Positions 45,086 to 57,088 of a stretch of 64,000 nt of DNA are shown in pieces (the stretch's first letter is position 1; the number at the start of each line of letters is the position of its first letter). A program made the translations under genes and the position numbers. The notes under the pieces are model-generated. The model saw only the letters and a list, made by a program, of their open reading frames with translations. It made no database searches and was not told where the DNA came from. Source of the stretch: Eutreptiella sp. 'Long Island Sound 2002' (Eukaryota > Euglenozoa > Euglenophyceae > Eutreptiales > Eutreptiaceae). The stretch lies in contig OZ038387.1 of NCBI GenBank assembly GCA_964036045.1, forward strand, positions 17,011,420 through 17,075,419, given 5' to 3'.

Positions 45086-45133
45086 GGATGTTGGTGCAAC
45101 CAACATCAACCAGTGCCAGGGAGCACTGGTGGC
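45086..45133. repeat. two adjacent perfect inverted repeats
   Basis: GATGTTGGT-GCA-ACCAACATC is followed directly by ACCAGTGC-CAGGGA-GCACTGGT. Each forms an 8-9 bp hairpin. No gene context is visible. Confidence 0.8.
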
Positions 45134-48100
45134 TTGAGGCAGCACCAGCTACTCTAGGCCACTGCGGTTGTGAGTGACCTATGAGGTGCTGGTTGGAAGA
45201 TGATCGGATGTGTCTGTTGGTCTCAACCCTCCATCTGTCCCTTTCCCGTACCCACCTGCCTAACGCCTTTTCTACAGGTATTCTTCGGGTTGGGATGCAT
45301 ATCCAGTGCGGCAGCGGATGGGTTCATACCGACACAGTGGGTATTAGTTCCAGCATCACATGCGCTTTGCTGCCATGTGCACCATGTCCTCTGCCTACAA
45401 GCTGCTGCACGCAGATTGGGAATGGTGCTGTCAAGTGCATTGGTTTGTGTATGGAGTGGAGGAAGACTGGTTTGTGGTGGCTGAAAGTGCCAGTGTGCAC
45501 TGGGGCATAGGGGCTTACAGTTCAGCTTTCATCCATGCCCCCGGGCACAAGAGGTCACCTGCAGGCCGGTTTTTCTGCAGCTCAGTACACCTGAACCACA
45601 CCCCATGCACTGGAGCACAGGTGCAGCCAGTCCAACTACAGCCCTTTGCAGATCATGTACACAGCCCTGGGCACCAGAGCATCGGGAGTAACAGCTCAGC
45701 TGTAGGGATGCTTCTGTGTGTTTCTTCTCCGTCGCCGTTAACCCTCCTGGGGACTCTTTAACCTTTTTCGGGCCTCTGCCTTCCCTGCAGCCAGTGCTCA
45801 GCCATGCTCAGATTATTTCACATTGGACCCTCACTGCACAGGAATCCTGAAGCCTGAGGCGATCTCTAAACCTTGAGTCCTGCCAAATCTCTGCCACTGA
45901 CGGCGAAAGTGGCAAAAACGCCACTGAATTGGTTTGTAGCGCAGTGAGTGATCACGTATCACACACACGGGGTATTTTTCTGAGGCCATGAATTTATGGT
46001 GTTTTGCAACCCATCCCACAATTCTGCTGCTGCAAAACAGGTCTTTGGACTTCAATACGTCTTAATCCATTGGTCAGGTCCTCAGCAGACCAGCATTGTG
46101 CATACATCTTGTTGCTGATGGCAAAATCATAAGAAAGATATCGGAGAGTTTTCCACCATGTGTTGTTTTGAAGCTGCCATTTCGAATTACCTACAGCATT
46201 CCTTCTGAAGGCTCCATTCCCAAGCAATACCTGTACCTGCAACCTGAATTTTGTCCTGATTTGCAGGTGTACATATGTTCAGATCAAGAGAATCATAATT
46301 TGTTCAATTTCTCGATTCACTTGCCCTCTGTTTGTTGGCAAAAACGCTCCTGACCTTCATCTTGGGTTGGCAGCCTGGAGGCATTTTCCGTGTAGGCAAC
46401 CTGTAATTTGCATTTGCCTGGACCCCACCGCCACTGGCGCTGGTATGACACCTTGCTGGTTGTTGTCTTTGGCCCAACCCGCAAATTTTACTTCTTGTGG
46501 GACAGCTTTCGTCTGGAGGGAAATTGAGAGGGGGAACGAATGTGCCATTGGGCTATCAGCCCACTCTTTATGGCTGCAAACCACACCCCAACCAGCTTGT
46601 TTCTTTCCTCTGTGAGGTTCCCATGTGGGTTGTACGAATGTTACCCCAACCTCTGTCATGTTGAACCCTGTTTTAGTTAGTGTCCACCCTAAAGTACAGT
46701 CCTGAGAGGTTTCGTCCGCTTGCAATGTTTTTGCACCCCTGGGCCCCCCTCCCCCCAAGAGATATTTAGATGTGTTGCACATGCTGATAGAGGGCCAGTG
46801 GCACATGGTCTGCCATTCTCCGCCTTGCTTGTGGATGCATTCTGCAGAATGTGGATATATGTAGAGATGTGTGAGTGCTGTAGTTGCATGCTTTGACTAG
46901 TTGTGATGTGTAGTAGTGTATGCTGTGCATTGCCAACTTGCTCTTTGCTAAACAAGCATCATGCATCTTCCACTCAGGTAGCTGGCAGGGTAAACGCGTA
47001 AGATATAAACGTACCAGGCGCTGTGAATGCCAAAATTTCTGAGTTGTGAATTTAGACAGTGCAACTGGCATGGTGTTTCAAATTTCATCCTGCAGTGTGT
47101 GATGCTGATTTTTTTTTTCCTGGAACGAGTTATCCATTTCCCTCATCAAGTTTTGTTACTCGCTGACAATATTTCGATGATGGCCCCTGCTTGCCTTCGC
47201 GCACAAATTTATTTTACTTCCCTCATCTTTTCTTACCCGGATAGCTTTTTTTTCTCCGTCCCTTCCCGTAGCTAGATACCTTGTGCAATACTTGTTTGTA
47301 GATCTTGTTTGTAGGCCATTGCGTGGCATACATTTGGCACTGCCAACTGCATTTGGAATGTGTACATGCAGTGCTGCACTTGTTGCTTGTACCCGCACAA
47401 AGCGTTTTGAAGTTTAATTATTTCAAGAAACTGTCCGTGCACTCTAATTGCATAGCTTGAAGCTTTGCAGTTCAGCAGTTTCAATCTAGGAACATGGTAA
47501 TTATGCAGTCATAGATTCAATGTCAATGAGTTGGGCATGTGTGCACATTTGCAGTCACTCTGGTCCTGCGTTTATTATCCAATTGTTGGGGTGCTTTGTA
47601 AATGTTCTGCTTCTGTTGCTTTCCAATCTGCAAAGGCAAAGGTTTCTGACTGAAATTTCTTGCAGCAAACCCAGTCAAGCAGCCAATCTTTCTCATTTTG
47701 GATGAGCAAGATGGAAAGAAGCAAAAATTTTGAAACATCAGAAATTTGGAAACAATGCAAAACTGTGTGGCAAACACTCTGAAATTTGATATGTCTTGAG
47801 CAGGGAGACACCACAATTTCATTTGCATGTCACCTAGCGGCACAGCAAAAAAACACCGCAGTGCGGCAAGGAAGCATGCCAAGGAACCACTGCAACCTTT
47901 TTCAAAGCTGAGTCTGCTGTGTCGAAGAAGGTCTGCCACAGTGAGGCAGCTGGCTGTTCGTTGGGATTCTAAGAGCTTTGGACTCAGCTCATTATGTCTG
48001 TGTTTCTGCTTTTTACAGTCACCACCATTTCTTGCTGTGGGCCAGTTGGAACCCATTCTCCTGGGCGTGATGCTATGTGTCTGTGATTATGTCCTGTTTG

Positions 48101-48726
48101 CAAGGAGCAAGCCTGGCCAGCAACTGCAGCAAGTGCTGCAAGTAGAACTCCATCATGCAAGGGGTTGGACTAGCATGCCAAAGTAGAACAAGTTCACGTG
48201 GTGTACTTCACAAGGTGTGGTGTTTTTCACGAGGTGTTGTTTGATTGTTTGCTTGGAGATACAGAACAATCATTGCGTTTGCCGCATTGAATCCTGCTTA
48301 GAGGCAACCCCAGATTAGGGCATGGTACAGGTTTTGGAGGTAGGAGATTTCAAGACTTTTTTCAAAAACCTCTTCGTTGTTTTGCAAAAAGGTAAGACGT
48401 TTCAATTGTTGAAAAAGGTACTATCCTTTACCCCAAACACAGCCTGCACTCTGGCAACACTGGCAACACATACGCTGGTAGGTTCATGGCAGCATGTGCA
48501 TAGAAGTGGTTGCCATCATCATATGCTTGCTTGTTGGATCTCTATAGCGCTTTGGAGTCTAATAATAAGTGTTTGGAGTGACATATTTTATCGCACATAC
48601 GAATCTGTACTAGATGCATCATCGGATGCATCACTAGAAAAATACCAAGACAAAAAGCATGGCACAGTAAAAGGTTTGCACAAAGTAGGATTATTCCCCG
48701 AAGCATTTCATGGACCGGTAAGGTAA

Positions 48727-51137
48727 AGTAGCCAATTACTGTACCAAATCAATGCTACTAAAAGTACGAGCCGCAATTAAAGCTTGCAGCTGTAAGTTGG
48801 TAATGTTTTAGGTCAAATCCTGAAGTTTTTAAATGTTTTTGGTTCAATATGCAAAATCTGACTGGTACTGCAGAAATCGGTGCCAGACGGGGCCGCGCAG
48901 AGATCACGGGATCGCGGTCGCGCCTGTTTCTGTGCCAGCAAAGAAGAGAGAAGATCTCAGGTATTTTACGACCAAATTCAAAATAAATTAGACAGAAAGC
49001 CGCGAAATTTATTTATCTGTGGATCGATGTGTTCACATGCGTGACAGCAAAAGAAGGGCACACCAGTGGATTGCGGAGGTAACAAAAACCAAAAAACCAC
49101 GCACAGGAAGCACTCGCCAGAAGACCGCGGTCCCGAAGCCTCCCTCCCAGGTCCTATACATCTTTCCACTATGGGAAAAGCCGTTAGACATGGAACACAT
49201 CGCCGCCGACTGGCTTATCAAAGCCAAGACCGTTTGCAAAGGTGCGACTGAGTTGGGAGTCCACCGCCAGACTCTAAGTGATGCGATGGGGTGAATGAGG
49301 TGTGCTGCGTTACCTGTAACGCAGTGTTGAAGGCAACAGCGCATCAGACAGGACGCGACGCGCAGGAGAGGACAAGCTGGCGCGCGTCGCGCTTTTTCCT
49401 TTTTGCTCTTTGCCGCAGTCGCTACGAGCCATGTGGGGTGAAGAGGGGTCCAACGCCCTGTCTGGTTCAGGTGCCCTTGACAACCTGGATGGATGAGTGT
49501 GCGGATCAAATGGTGTGCCCTACACTGTCCGAGATCAGAGATGAAGCTCAAGCCATGGCGGATAATAAAACCAGTGTGCAGAACCCTGCTCTCCCTTGTA
49601 AGTTTGGTAACACATGGTGGGGTTTCTTTAAGCGTCGCAACAGTGACTTTGTTTCAAGACTTGCTCAAAACGTGGAATCGCAGCATGCCTCTGCTCGTTT
49701 GACCCCCCAGCAGTGGACAGAGTTTTTTAACAATCATTTAAAGCCAGGTTTAGAAAAAGTTGCCTACAACCCCTGCCACATCTGAAACGAGGATGATTCG
49801 GCAATTCTCCACCGTGAGACAGCGTGTGTGGGGGAGGAAGGGAAGAAAAACTGTGGCTCGACGCCGTGGCTGGCACCGGCAGCACATCACAGCCATAGTT
49901 GCTGTTAATGCACAGGGCCAGGGCACAAAGCCAGCACTCCTATGGAACACTAAAAAAATAAGAGGCGACATGTTCCTGCCTGCACAGTGTCCAGTGACAC
50001 TGAAAGGAACGCCTGACGGGTGGTCCTCGCGGAAGGTCTTCCTGGAGTGGGTGGAAACCGTACTCGTGAAAGAAACACAACCACTCAGCAACCCTCATAA
50101 ATGCATTTTGTTACTGGTGGATGGCAGCAAAACACACCTGACACCGGAGGGTCTTAAAAAAATGAAGTCCTGGGGTGTAGAGGTGGTTGTGTCCCCCCCC
50201 CATCTCACAAAAGTCATCCAGCCATTGGACAAAGCCGTTTTCAGGGCAATGAAGGCCTCGTTTCGCAAAAAGGAAGAACACTCGAAAAGGAAGAACCATC
50301 ACAGAGCCCCGTCCCCTGCAAACTTTGTGCAACTGTGGAGAGATGCATATGTTGATGTAGTGACACCATTAAACATTCTGTCAGGCTTTATGTCATGTGG
50401 AATCAGCCCGTTTGACCCGCAATATTTCTCGGAGCATTGTCCCTCTGAGCGCATCCAGCACCAGGACCTCCCTGCCTGCCCTGCCAGCCGTACTCACAGC
50501 ACTGATGCATCGCAAAATTCTTCGCAAAACTCTTCCCCTTCGGCAGCTCCCTCCCAGGTGTCAACGAAAAGCGATGCTTCAACACGGTGCAGTGGCAGGG
50601 CCATTAATGCGGCCACGCGGGACGATCCTTGGTTGTTGCGCCTCGGGGGCTTTGTGACAGCCCAGGATTTTTTGGATAAGCCTCAATGAAAAAGAGAATG
50701 GTGCTGCCGCAAAACCGGCACCCAAACGGAGGGCACGGCGAGTGGGAAAGCCTCTGAGACGGATTGACAGGCCTGCAGCAAAACGTCCTGCCAAATCAGG
50801 GCCACGCCTAGCCCCCAAACCCAGAGTTCAGAAACGCCGAAGGGTTGATGACCCTGCCCAAGAAGCAGCTCCTGGTCCTGACGAAGCCCAGTCTTCCTCC
50901 GACGAAGGGGATGGTGCAGGAGATCCGTTAGATTTGTATGTTAGCTACCTAAGTAGTTGTTAGTGTCTTCTGGTTGGAAAGTGTTTGTCAACGCGGACCA
51001 CCGAAACAAAGCGATGCAAAATGAACCCGGATCGGCCTTATAAATGGTGCAAAAACAGTGCATTGGCAGTGCAGTGAAAGGGATTGATAGCGCAAAGGAA
51101 CAGGTACCAGCTTGCACAGCTACAGTAAGGCTACCAC
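48727..51137 (+). mobile_element. pogo/CENP-B-type DNA transposon, decayed
   Basis: Encloses a broken transposase. Candidate terminal inverted repeats are AGTAGCCAATTACTGTAC (48727-48744) and, reading inward from the right, TGGTAGCCTTACTGTAGC (51136-51119). They are imperfect, so the borders are tentative. No clear TA duplication could be fixed. Confidence 0.5.
49019..50963 (+). pseudogene. pogo/CENP-B-like transposase (DDE_1), broken
   Basis: Segments in order: a psq-type helix-turn-helix at 49190-49290 (AKTVCKGATELGVHRQTLSD); a CENP-B/Tc5-type helix-turn-helix at 49470-49760 (WMDECADQMVCPTLSEIRDE, GNTWWGFFKRRNSDFVSRL); then the DDE domain. The first catalytic stretch reads HI-stop-NEDD (49780-49800), a TGA standing where relatives have Trp, and a frameshift follows. 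The rest is intact: HITAIVAVNAQGQGTKPALL, CILLLVDGSKTHLT (second Asp), PPHLTKVIQPLDKAVFRAMK (third Asp). A second frameshift near 50690 leads into a basic tail and an acidic end (SSSDEGDGAGDPLDLYVSYL) stopping at 50963. Cut-and-paste DNA transposition is the family function; this copy cannot make the enzyme in one piece. Confidence 0.85.
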
Positions 51138-52285
51138 AAATTTTTCGGAAAAAAAATTTTCAAATTTTTTTATTCGCAATTTTTTTTTGAAAATCTGTTG
51201 TGAATGAAAAACGGGATTTATACGCAGAAAAACACATTGCTAGGCAAAAAAACATAGGTTGCCTTTCGGCATGGGATACAAATTGGTGATGCAAAGGCGT
51301 TGGCACTATGAATAGGATTTTCACGGGCCTAGCGGAGCTCATTTCCTACAAACAGCTGAATTTTGCCTGATTTCTTAGTGAGAGCAAAAGAAGGGAAAAT
51401 TATTATAGGGGCCCCCTAGGAGCTTGCTTGACCCAGACTTGTGTTAGACAATCGGATTTCGTGCACACTCCGGTCGCTGAGATATCCAGAGTCCACGAAA
51501 CAATACAAAAAGGCGGAACAGCATTACGTGAATCGTGCTACATCTCGCTGAACGCAGAACAAAGTGTGGAATTCTTCGTCAAACTGCAGCAATGTACAAT
51601 TTCTTGCCCGCTGAAACATTTCTCATCAACAAAAAGTGAAAACAGCGACATTTCAAGTAGGCAAAAGTAAAATCGAGCATTTAAACAGACGAAATGATTG
51701 CGGGCGCGGTAGTTTGCGGCGCCGAGATCGCCGGATGCACAATCTGCGGCGGAATTCAAATTTGCACGATTTAACATTTGAATTCAAATTTCAATTCAGT
51801 TTTCGATTTTCCATTTTGAAATCGTAAATCGCAGTTGGTATACGTGTTCGCAGCCCGCAACACCAGGGAAACCGCACTCACACAGGCACACACGTCTAAC
51901 CCACCAATCTTCACCAAATTCGGCAAAACCCTGTAAATTGATTTTGCCGTAAGACGGCCAGGGAAATTTAGAAAATAATGCTCTTTTGTTTTGTTGCTAA
52001 AGTTGTACTTCAAATTCAACAACTATTACAAATGAAGTAGAAAATTTAAAATTTTACAATTCGTTTTCAACCTCATCGCTCGAAGGGCATGAAATATTAC
52101 TGCTGATAACAAATCTGTTCCGGTGGCATAGAAATACTTTGGCCGAAGTTTTTTCCACTATTTTTCAAATTTTCCTTACTGTTGGGGTGGCCTGTCGCGG
52201 TGCACTTAGACCCCCCAAGAATGTGGAACCTGGGTGTAAATGTGTTTGATGCATGTTTCTTGGTCCCTAGTGTGCTTGGGTGTGT

Positions 52286-52309
52286 CGGTCGGTCGGTCGG
52301 TTGGTCGGT
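52286..52309 (+). repeat. GGTC tetranucleotide microsatellite
   Basis: Six GGTC/GGTT units in tandem. Confidence 0.85.
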
Positions 52310-52731
52310 ACCCAACGTGCTAGTGGGCGTCAGGTTTTTTTTTATACCTAAAATTACAATATTTTGGTAATCATTGCATAGCTTTCCTTTTAGGTAGCGC
52401 AACCTTTTTCAAATTTGTATTTGTTAAAACCAGCAGAAGTTTTACAATTCTTTTGCAGCTTTGGGTGCATTGATATGAAGAAATCTGTGAAAAGAATGTA
52501 CACCGCAGCCTCCGTGGTGTTTTTTTGGAGCTTGGGCTTTTTTTTTTACAACTTGAACCATTTCAAGCTTTTCTCTAGCTTTTTTTTCTGCTTTTTGTAC
52601 TATATTTTTGATGGCAAATGTATTTCTATTGTTCCTATTTTTTCCCATGATGGCACTAACCTATGACTTTTCCTTCCGGTCCAAGCAAAAGAGCTCAATA
52701 CCTTGATTGTCCATTGGCCTTGTGAGAACAT

Positions 52732-52767
52732 GGTTAGGGTTAGGGTGGGCTAACCCTAACCCTAACC
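52732..52767. repeat. interstitial telomere-like palindrome TTAGGG/CCCTAA
   Basis: Two TTAGGG units run into three CCCTAA units across a GGGC spacer: GGTTAGGGTTAGGG, TGGGC, TAACCCTAACCCTAACC. The order G-strand then C-strand is the orientation expected where two chromosome ends are joined head to head. It is also a perfect 15-bp hairpin. Confidence 0.9.
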
Positions 52768-54020
52768 AAGTGTAACATGGTGTTACATGTAAGTGCAAAT
52801 AAGGAAAATGGAAGAGTTGTTGGCTCGATAATGCATGCTTTGTACAGATCGTTCCATTTTAGATTGGAAGCTAATTTTTTTTTTGCATCCAAGCAGTCAA
52901 AACATCGAATTTTTGCGATCTGTATCTAGAACTTTAAAACTTCCAATGCGACAGGTGTGCCACATAAGAACAACGGCACCACGTGTACCTGCGGAATTAG
53001 GCTGCTACCCCCTTCTTTTGCGCCTAAAGGTTTCATTAAAATTTGTTTGCCGAAAAAACTATTTTCCGTAGGTGCCGCGGCAGAGGATTTTCACTGGTTT
53101 TGACCATGCAACTTGAGCCGCCTAAGAAATATACGGAGAGACTTTGGGCCCGGTGAGGCCTGAGAGCTCAAAGCCAGAGTCGTACTGCATCTTTTTGCCG
53201 GTGACATTGCCCACCGCTAATTGTTCTCACCTCGCATATCTTAGTCGCTTTCGCTAAAGCATCCTCGAAGAAATGACTGAAATTGGTACACTATGAATTC
53301 ATGTGCCCAACAATGAATGACGGGTGTAATGAAATCGCTCTGTGCTACAAATGCAAAAGAAAATTAAAAACTTTTTTTTGCAGTGCGCATACGCATTCCA
53401 AGTTGTCAACATTCTTTGCATTATCTATGTGCACGCTACTAGTATCTAAGGTAAAAAGACCAGGATCCGTACCACTGACCATTATCTGTACCATTGTATC
53501 GAAAACGCCAAATTGGACAAAAAAATTTGTTTTTCTCCAACGATGTGCTTGCCGAACATGTTTCAAAGGTTACGCAACCTTGTATGGTGTTCTTGTTGAC
53601 ACTTGGATGTGTTTGTATTGCACATACCATTGCACAAGAGCGGACAAAACCATTCCTTTCATTTTTTCCCAATGCCAAAATTTTCAAAGTTCCGGCAATT
53701 TTTGAGAAAATCGGTATTCCAGCCGATTGTGTACTATTTCCGCTATTCTTTTTTTTTTTTTTTCAGTTAGAGGTGTTCTCTGATGTCTTTGCATGAGGCG
53801 AAACAGTTTTTTTCTCATTAAAGCTCCCGGTTACCCCACGTTTTCAAATGCATTTTCTGCCAAAATTTGCCTCTTATTTGTAATGCATTGACAGCAGCCC
53901 AAACGCACCCATCGGTAAGCAAAAAAACTCACTTTTCAGCAGCATTCTTAGCAACTATCAGAACTGTCCATTGATGTTTAAGAACACAGACAGAATGTGC
54001 CGAACTAAAGCAGCAGTTGT

Positions 54021-54855
54021 TCAGACGTGGCTGATATGTGAAATGTGCAAATCAAATGCATCCCCTTCGTTGGAGGACTCAGTAGGGGCATGAGGGGCTG
54101 CAGCAGAGAAGGCATTCTTCACGATGCATCGCCTCTTTGCTGCTGGTTTCGCCACTTCTGATTGCACTGAGGCTGCTGCACTACGTTCCATATTGTGCTG
54201 CACCGGAGAGGATGCCGCATGCACCACGGATGATGCTGCAGCCAGCTTTCCTGCACGCCCTGCACCCTGAACCCTAGGTTGACCCAAACGCCTCTGATGT
54301 TTTGCTGCTGGCTGGGGCAGATATTTGGGTGCGGTCGTCCACTTTGTGCCACGCCTCGACCACCCCTTCCCTATATTCACCGGGAATGACCGGAAGTATC
54401 CGGTTTCATCCCCATTCCAAATGAATCGGTGGTTGAACCACACTTTTTGCAAAGCAAAATGCAAAAAATCTGTGAAGAAACTGACCCATTTTGCCTTAGT
54501 TAGACGAGTTTTTGCCTTCTGTGATTTGCGGAGCTATGGGGCTCTGGCAGTGATCTCTGGATGCTTTTGTTTGAATAATCTCCATCATTTGTTCCCAGAA
54601 GTCAAGTCGCTGCAACTCCAGTCCTTTTGCAATAATCTCATCATCGGTAGGACACATCGCACCTTCAGTTTCTCTGTCAATCCAAGCCACAAGGGGCTCC
54701 TCATCCACACGGCTACTTGGACCGCGACGAATTTGAATGGGTTGTCCCCTGCTGTGAAAAATAGATACAGGCATACTGCGTGCCCGTTGACCATGAGCGC
54801 GTTGACCATGAGCGCGCTGCTCATTCTTTTCACCCCAATGAGGCGGGTCGCTCAC
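54021..54855 (-). pseudogene. internally deleted relative of the pogo-like transposase
   Basis: The minus strand first encodes PLVAWIDRETEGAMCPTDDE (54720 down), matching the CENP-B-type helix-turn-helix of the element at 49 kb. In another frame it encodes FIWNGDETGYFRSFPVNIGK (the first catalytic Asp, intact here). It then passes directly to a basic/Ala tail ending TESSNEGDAFDLHISHISHV, matching the other copy's acidic end. The second and third catalytic aspartates are absent, so this is a deletion derivative. A frameshift near 54470-54500 separates the parts. Confidence 0.75.
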
Positions 54856-54963
54856 TCACGTTAGCCCCACATGTGTGTTGGCTTCTATCCTTGTCCCGCA
54901 TGTGTGTGCGCTCGCCGTTGCACTCATTAGTCGCTGCTCCACCCGCAGACGCATGCCGGTCAT

Positions 54964-55482
54964 GTGGTGGCCGTTGTAGGGCTTTTAGTCTGTTTCCCTG
55001 TACTTTTTCCAGTTGCTTTGGCGCTAGAGCCCCACTCTCTGCCCCACCCCCGCAACTCGCTTGCAAAGGGATCGATCCTCGCTGCTGTCATGAAGCGGCT
55101 ATTCTCACTCCCGTCTCGCAGCGTGCCCCGGTGGGCGGACAAACCGCAGGCAGCAATCTCACCCCTTGGGCCCGAAGAAGCACCCTTGGACACAGCAAGT
55201 TGGCGGCTTGACCATCGGTGCCCTTACACATGCACGACGCGCTCATGGTCAATGCGCTCATGGTTAGAGCGCTCATGGCTAGCACGCTCATGGTCAGCGT
55301 GCTCATGGTTAGCGCGCTCATGGTCATCGCGCTCATGGTCGGCGTGCCCATGGTCAGCGTGCTCATGGCACCGCTACGGCGGTGGCGTGTGTGAGGGACA
55401 CAAGGCAAACTTCCGACAAATAGTTGACTTTCAGCAAGGCCGTTGGCTCACGAGCGGCGCCGGTCGTGAGTGTATAGCATAG
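54964..55482 (+). CDS. doubtful ORF with signal-like start and 5-residue repeats
   Basis: A 172-residue frame starts MVAVVGLLVCFPVLFPVALA, which would pass for a signal peptide. It then runs into the 15-bp minisatellite, giving RSWSA-type repeats. The opposite strand through the same DNA gives TMSAL repeats. Open frames are expected from any 15-bp repeat without a stop, so coding status is unproven. Confidence 0.2.
   Translation: MVAVVGLLVCFPVLFPVALALEPHSLPHPRNSLAKGSILAAVMKRLFSLPSRSVPRWADKPQAAISPLGPEEAPLDTASWRLDHRCPYTCTTRSWSMRSWLERSWLARSWSACSWLARSWSSRSWSACPWSACSWHRYGGGVCEGHKANFRQIVDFQQGRWLTSGAGRECIA
55237..55373 (+). repeat. 15-bp minisatellite, nine units
   Basis: Unit GCGCTCATGGTTAGC with variants. 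Two to three units of the reverse complement (GACCATGAGCGCGTT) lie at 54785-54822, 450 bases away. Confidence 0.9.
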
Positions 55483-55489
55483 GCAGCAA

Positions 55490-57085
55490 TGCGCATTCCG
55501 CAGCGTGGTGGGGAGGCAGCGGGTGCAAACTCCCTAATGCGCGCCGCCCCCATGAAGGCAACAAGGATCGCTTTGCATGCCACGGTACTCATGTCTTCAC
55601 CAACAAACTCAGAGGCAGAGTGACTAGACAATTTGGTGAGCACCATATCAGGATGCAGTGGGGACGACATGGTGGCACCATCCAAACTATTATCTGGGAC
55701 AGTGCCAATTTGCGTTTCCAATGAACCCCTCCCGCCCCCCCAGCAAAAAAAGCGGGGATCCTTTAATCACCTCTGGCCTGCAGGAATGCATAATATGGAG
55801 TTTTAGGTGACAAGCAGCAAATCGCAGGCAGGTACAGAAAGCGAAGGAGCCAAGAGCAAACACTGCGATTTAGACCCTTTCTCCCCTACCTGTAAGGAGC
55901 ATGGCATGGAAAGAGACCCCCCAAGCAACCCCCAAGCACACACCAATTTGGTGGTTTGGGGGAAAAAACTGCTTATCGATAATCTTTGACAGCAGCAAAA
56001 TTTCAGGCACATCCCAAATGTATTGCAGATGGGGGGTGATCAAAATCTGCCGCTAAATGCATCCAACAACCTTCCCTGCCAATGCCCGGCCTATCCAGCA
56101 AAGGATCGCCGTCTCTTTTATGCTGGCATGCCATGGCAGCAGCCTTCCTCCCGCAAATTGATGACATCCTCGCATTGCACGTCCACTGTGCAGGGTACTG
56201 CGCAAGGGTCAGATTTGAATGGGCAAGACAGAACAGTTCTGAAACACCCAGACCGCGTCCACGCAGTACTCCATGTGACGGCAGTAGCAGCATGCAAGAT
56301 ATGGAATGTAGAGGGGGTGCTAAAGAAAAAACCATGGGTGGGATGGTGCCGGCCACCCTGCCCGACATGGCTGTGCAGGTTGCAGGTTGCGGTCGCATGA
56401 CCGGACGTACAAGGATTGCACGGAGCGAGGACCAAGGCTGTGGATGAGCCAAGGAAAGGTGTGCAAGTGTGCAAAAATTGTTTGCAACAGTGAGATGCGG
56501 ATCACAGGTCAGCGGCACAATGTGCCCATGTGCCACCGAATGTGTTCAGCACCCAGCACATGCGGCACATTCATCACAACTGCCACGGCACACTGGCATT
56601 GCTCGCAGATGCACAAAATTCATCCATCGTACCTGTATACACCTGTAAGCGGCGGCATGCCCGCAACGGACACGCAACAGGGGCCTCCAACAAGAATATC
56701 ACAAGCCGCCATGGGCCACATGTACACAGAAGAAACAGCAAATCCCCTTGCAAGCAGCAAACGTTTGGACTTCTTTCCAGCGACAAACGACCACATTTTG
56801 ACAATAAAACATCAGACCTTGCGTTGAGCTCGCAGACGATGAAATTGTTGACGCTTCGGTTGCCAGAATCTGGATTGTCGTGATATGCTAGTGCCGGTCA
56901 TGAAGCATCGTTATTCCTCATTGTTCCAACCAGGAGCAATGGCCTTCGCACACCGACGTGCCTGCGCATCCGACCAGACCACAGCAATGCCCTACCGCGA
57001 GGAGATGCCGCAGAGATTTTCGTTGAGACTTTGCTGCTGAGTTGACGAGAGACGTGAGTCGGGTGAGCAGATCGCAATAGCCCCT
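55490..57085. other. no supported gene
   Basis: Frames of 115-180 codons overlap on both strands between 56000 and 56900. One plus-strand frame (56387-56827) is Cys/His-rich (CKCAKIVC, CHRMCSAPSTC). None has a known domain or a matching exon. Confidence 0.4.
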
Positions 57086-57088
57086 GAC

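Larger units (their letters stand above)
38688..48726. other. 10 kb without a supported gene; candidate exons only
   Basis: Isolated acceptor-flanked open segments look exon-like but could not be linked: 39625 on (GNMSPMRQMVWGC), 41400 on (GHMPYGHARPAPMYDLLPM), 45280-45340 (YSSGWDAYPVRQRMGSYRHS, donor GTATTA) and 48018-48186 (SPPFLAVGQLEPILLGVMLC, LQQVLQVELHHAR). Longer frames between 42000 and 43300 on both strands sit in GC-rich DNA where stops are rare and are not convincing. The stretch also has many G/C homopolymers. Confidence 0.4.
51138..54010. other. AT-rich stretch without a supported gene
   Basis: Clearly richer in A+T than the rest of the window, with many T runs and no frame with a recognisable domain. 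EcoRI-site palindromes recur near 51755-51785 (GAATTCAAA and TTTGAATTC about 25 bases apart, able to pair). Confidence 0.5.
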
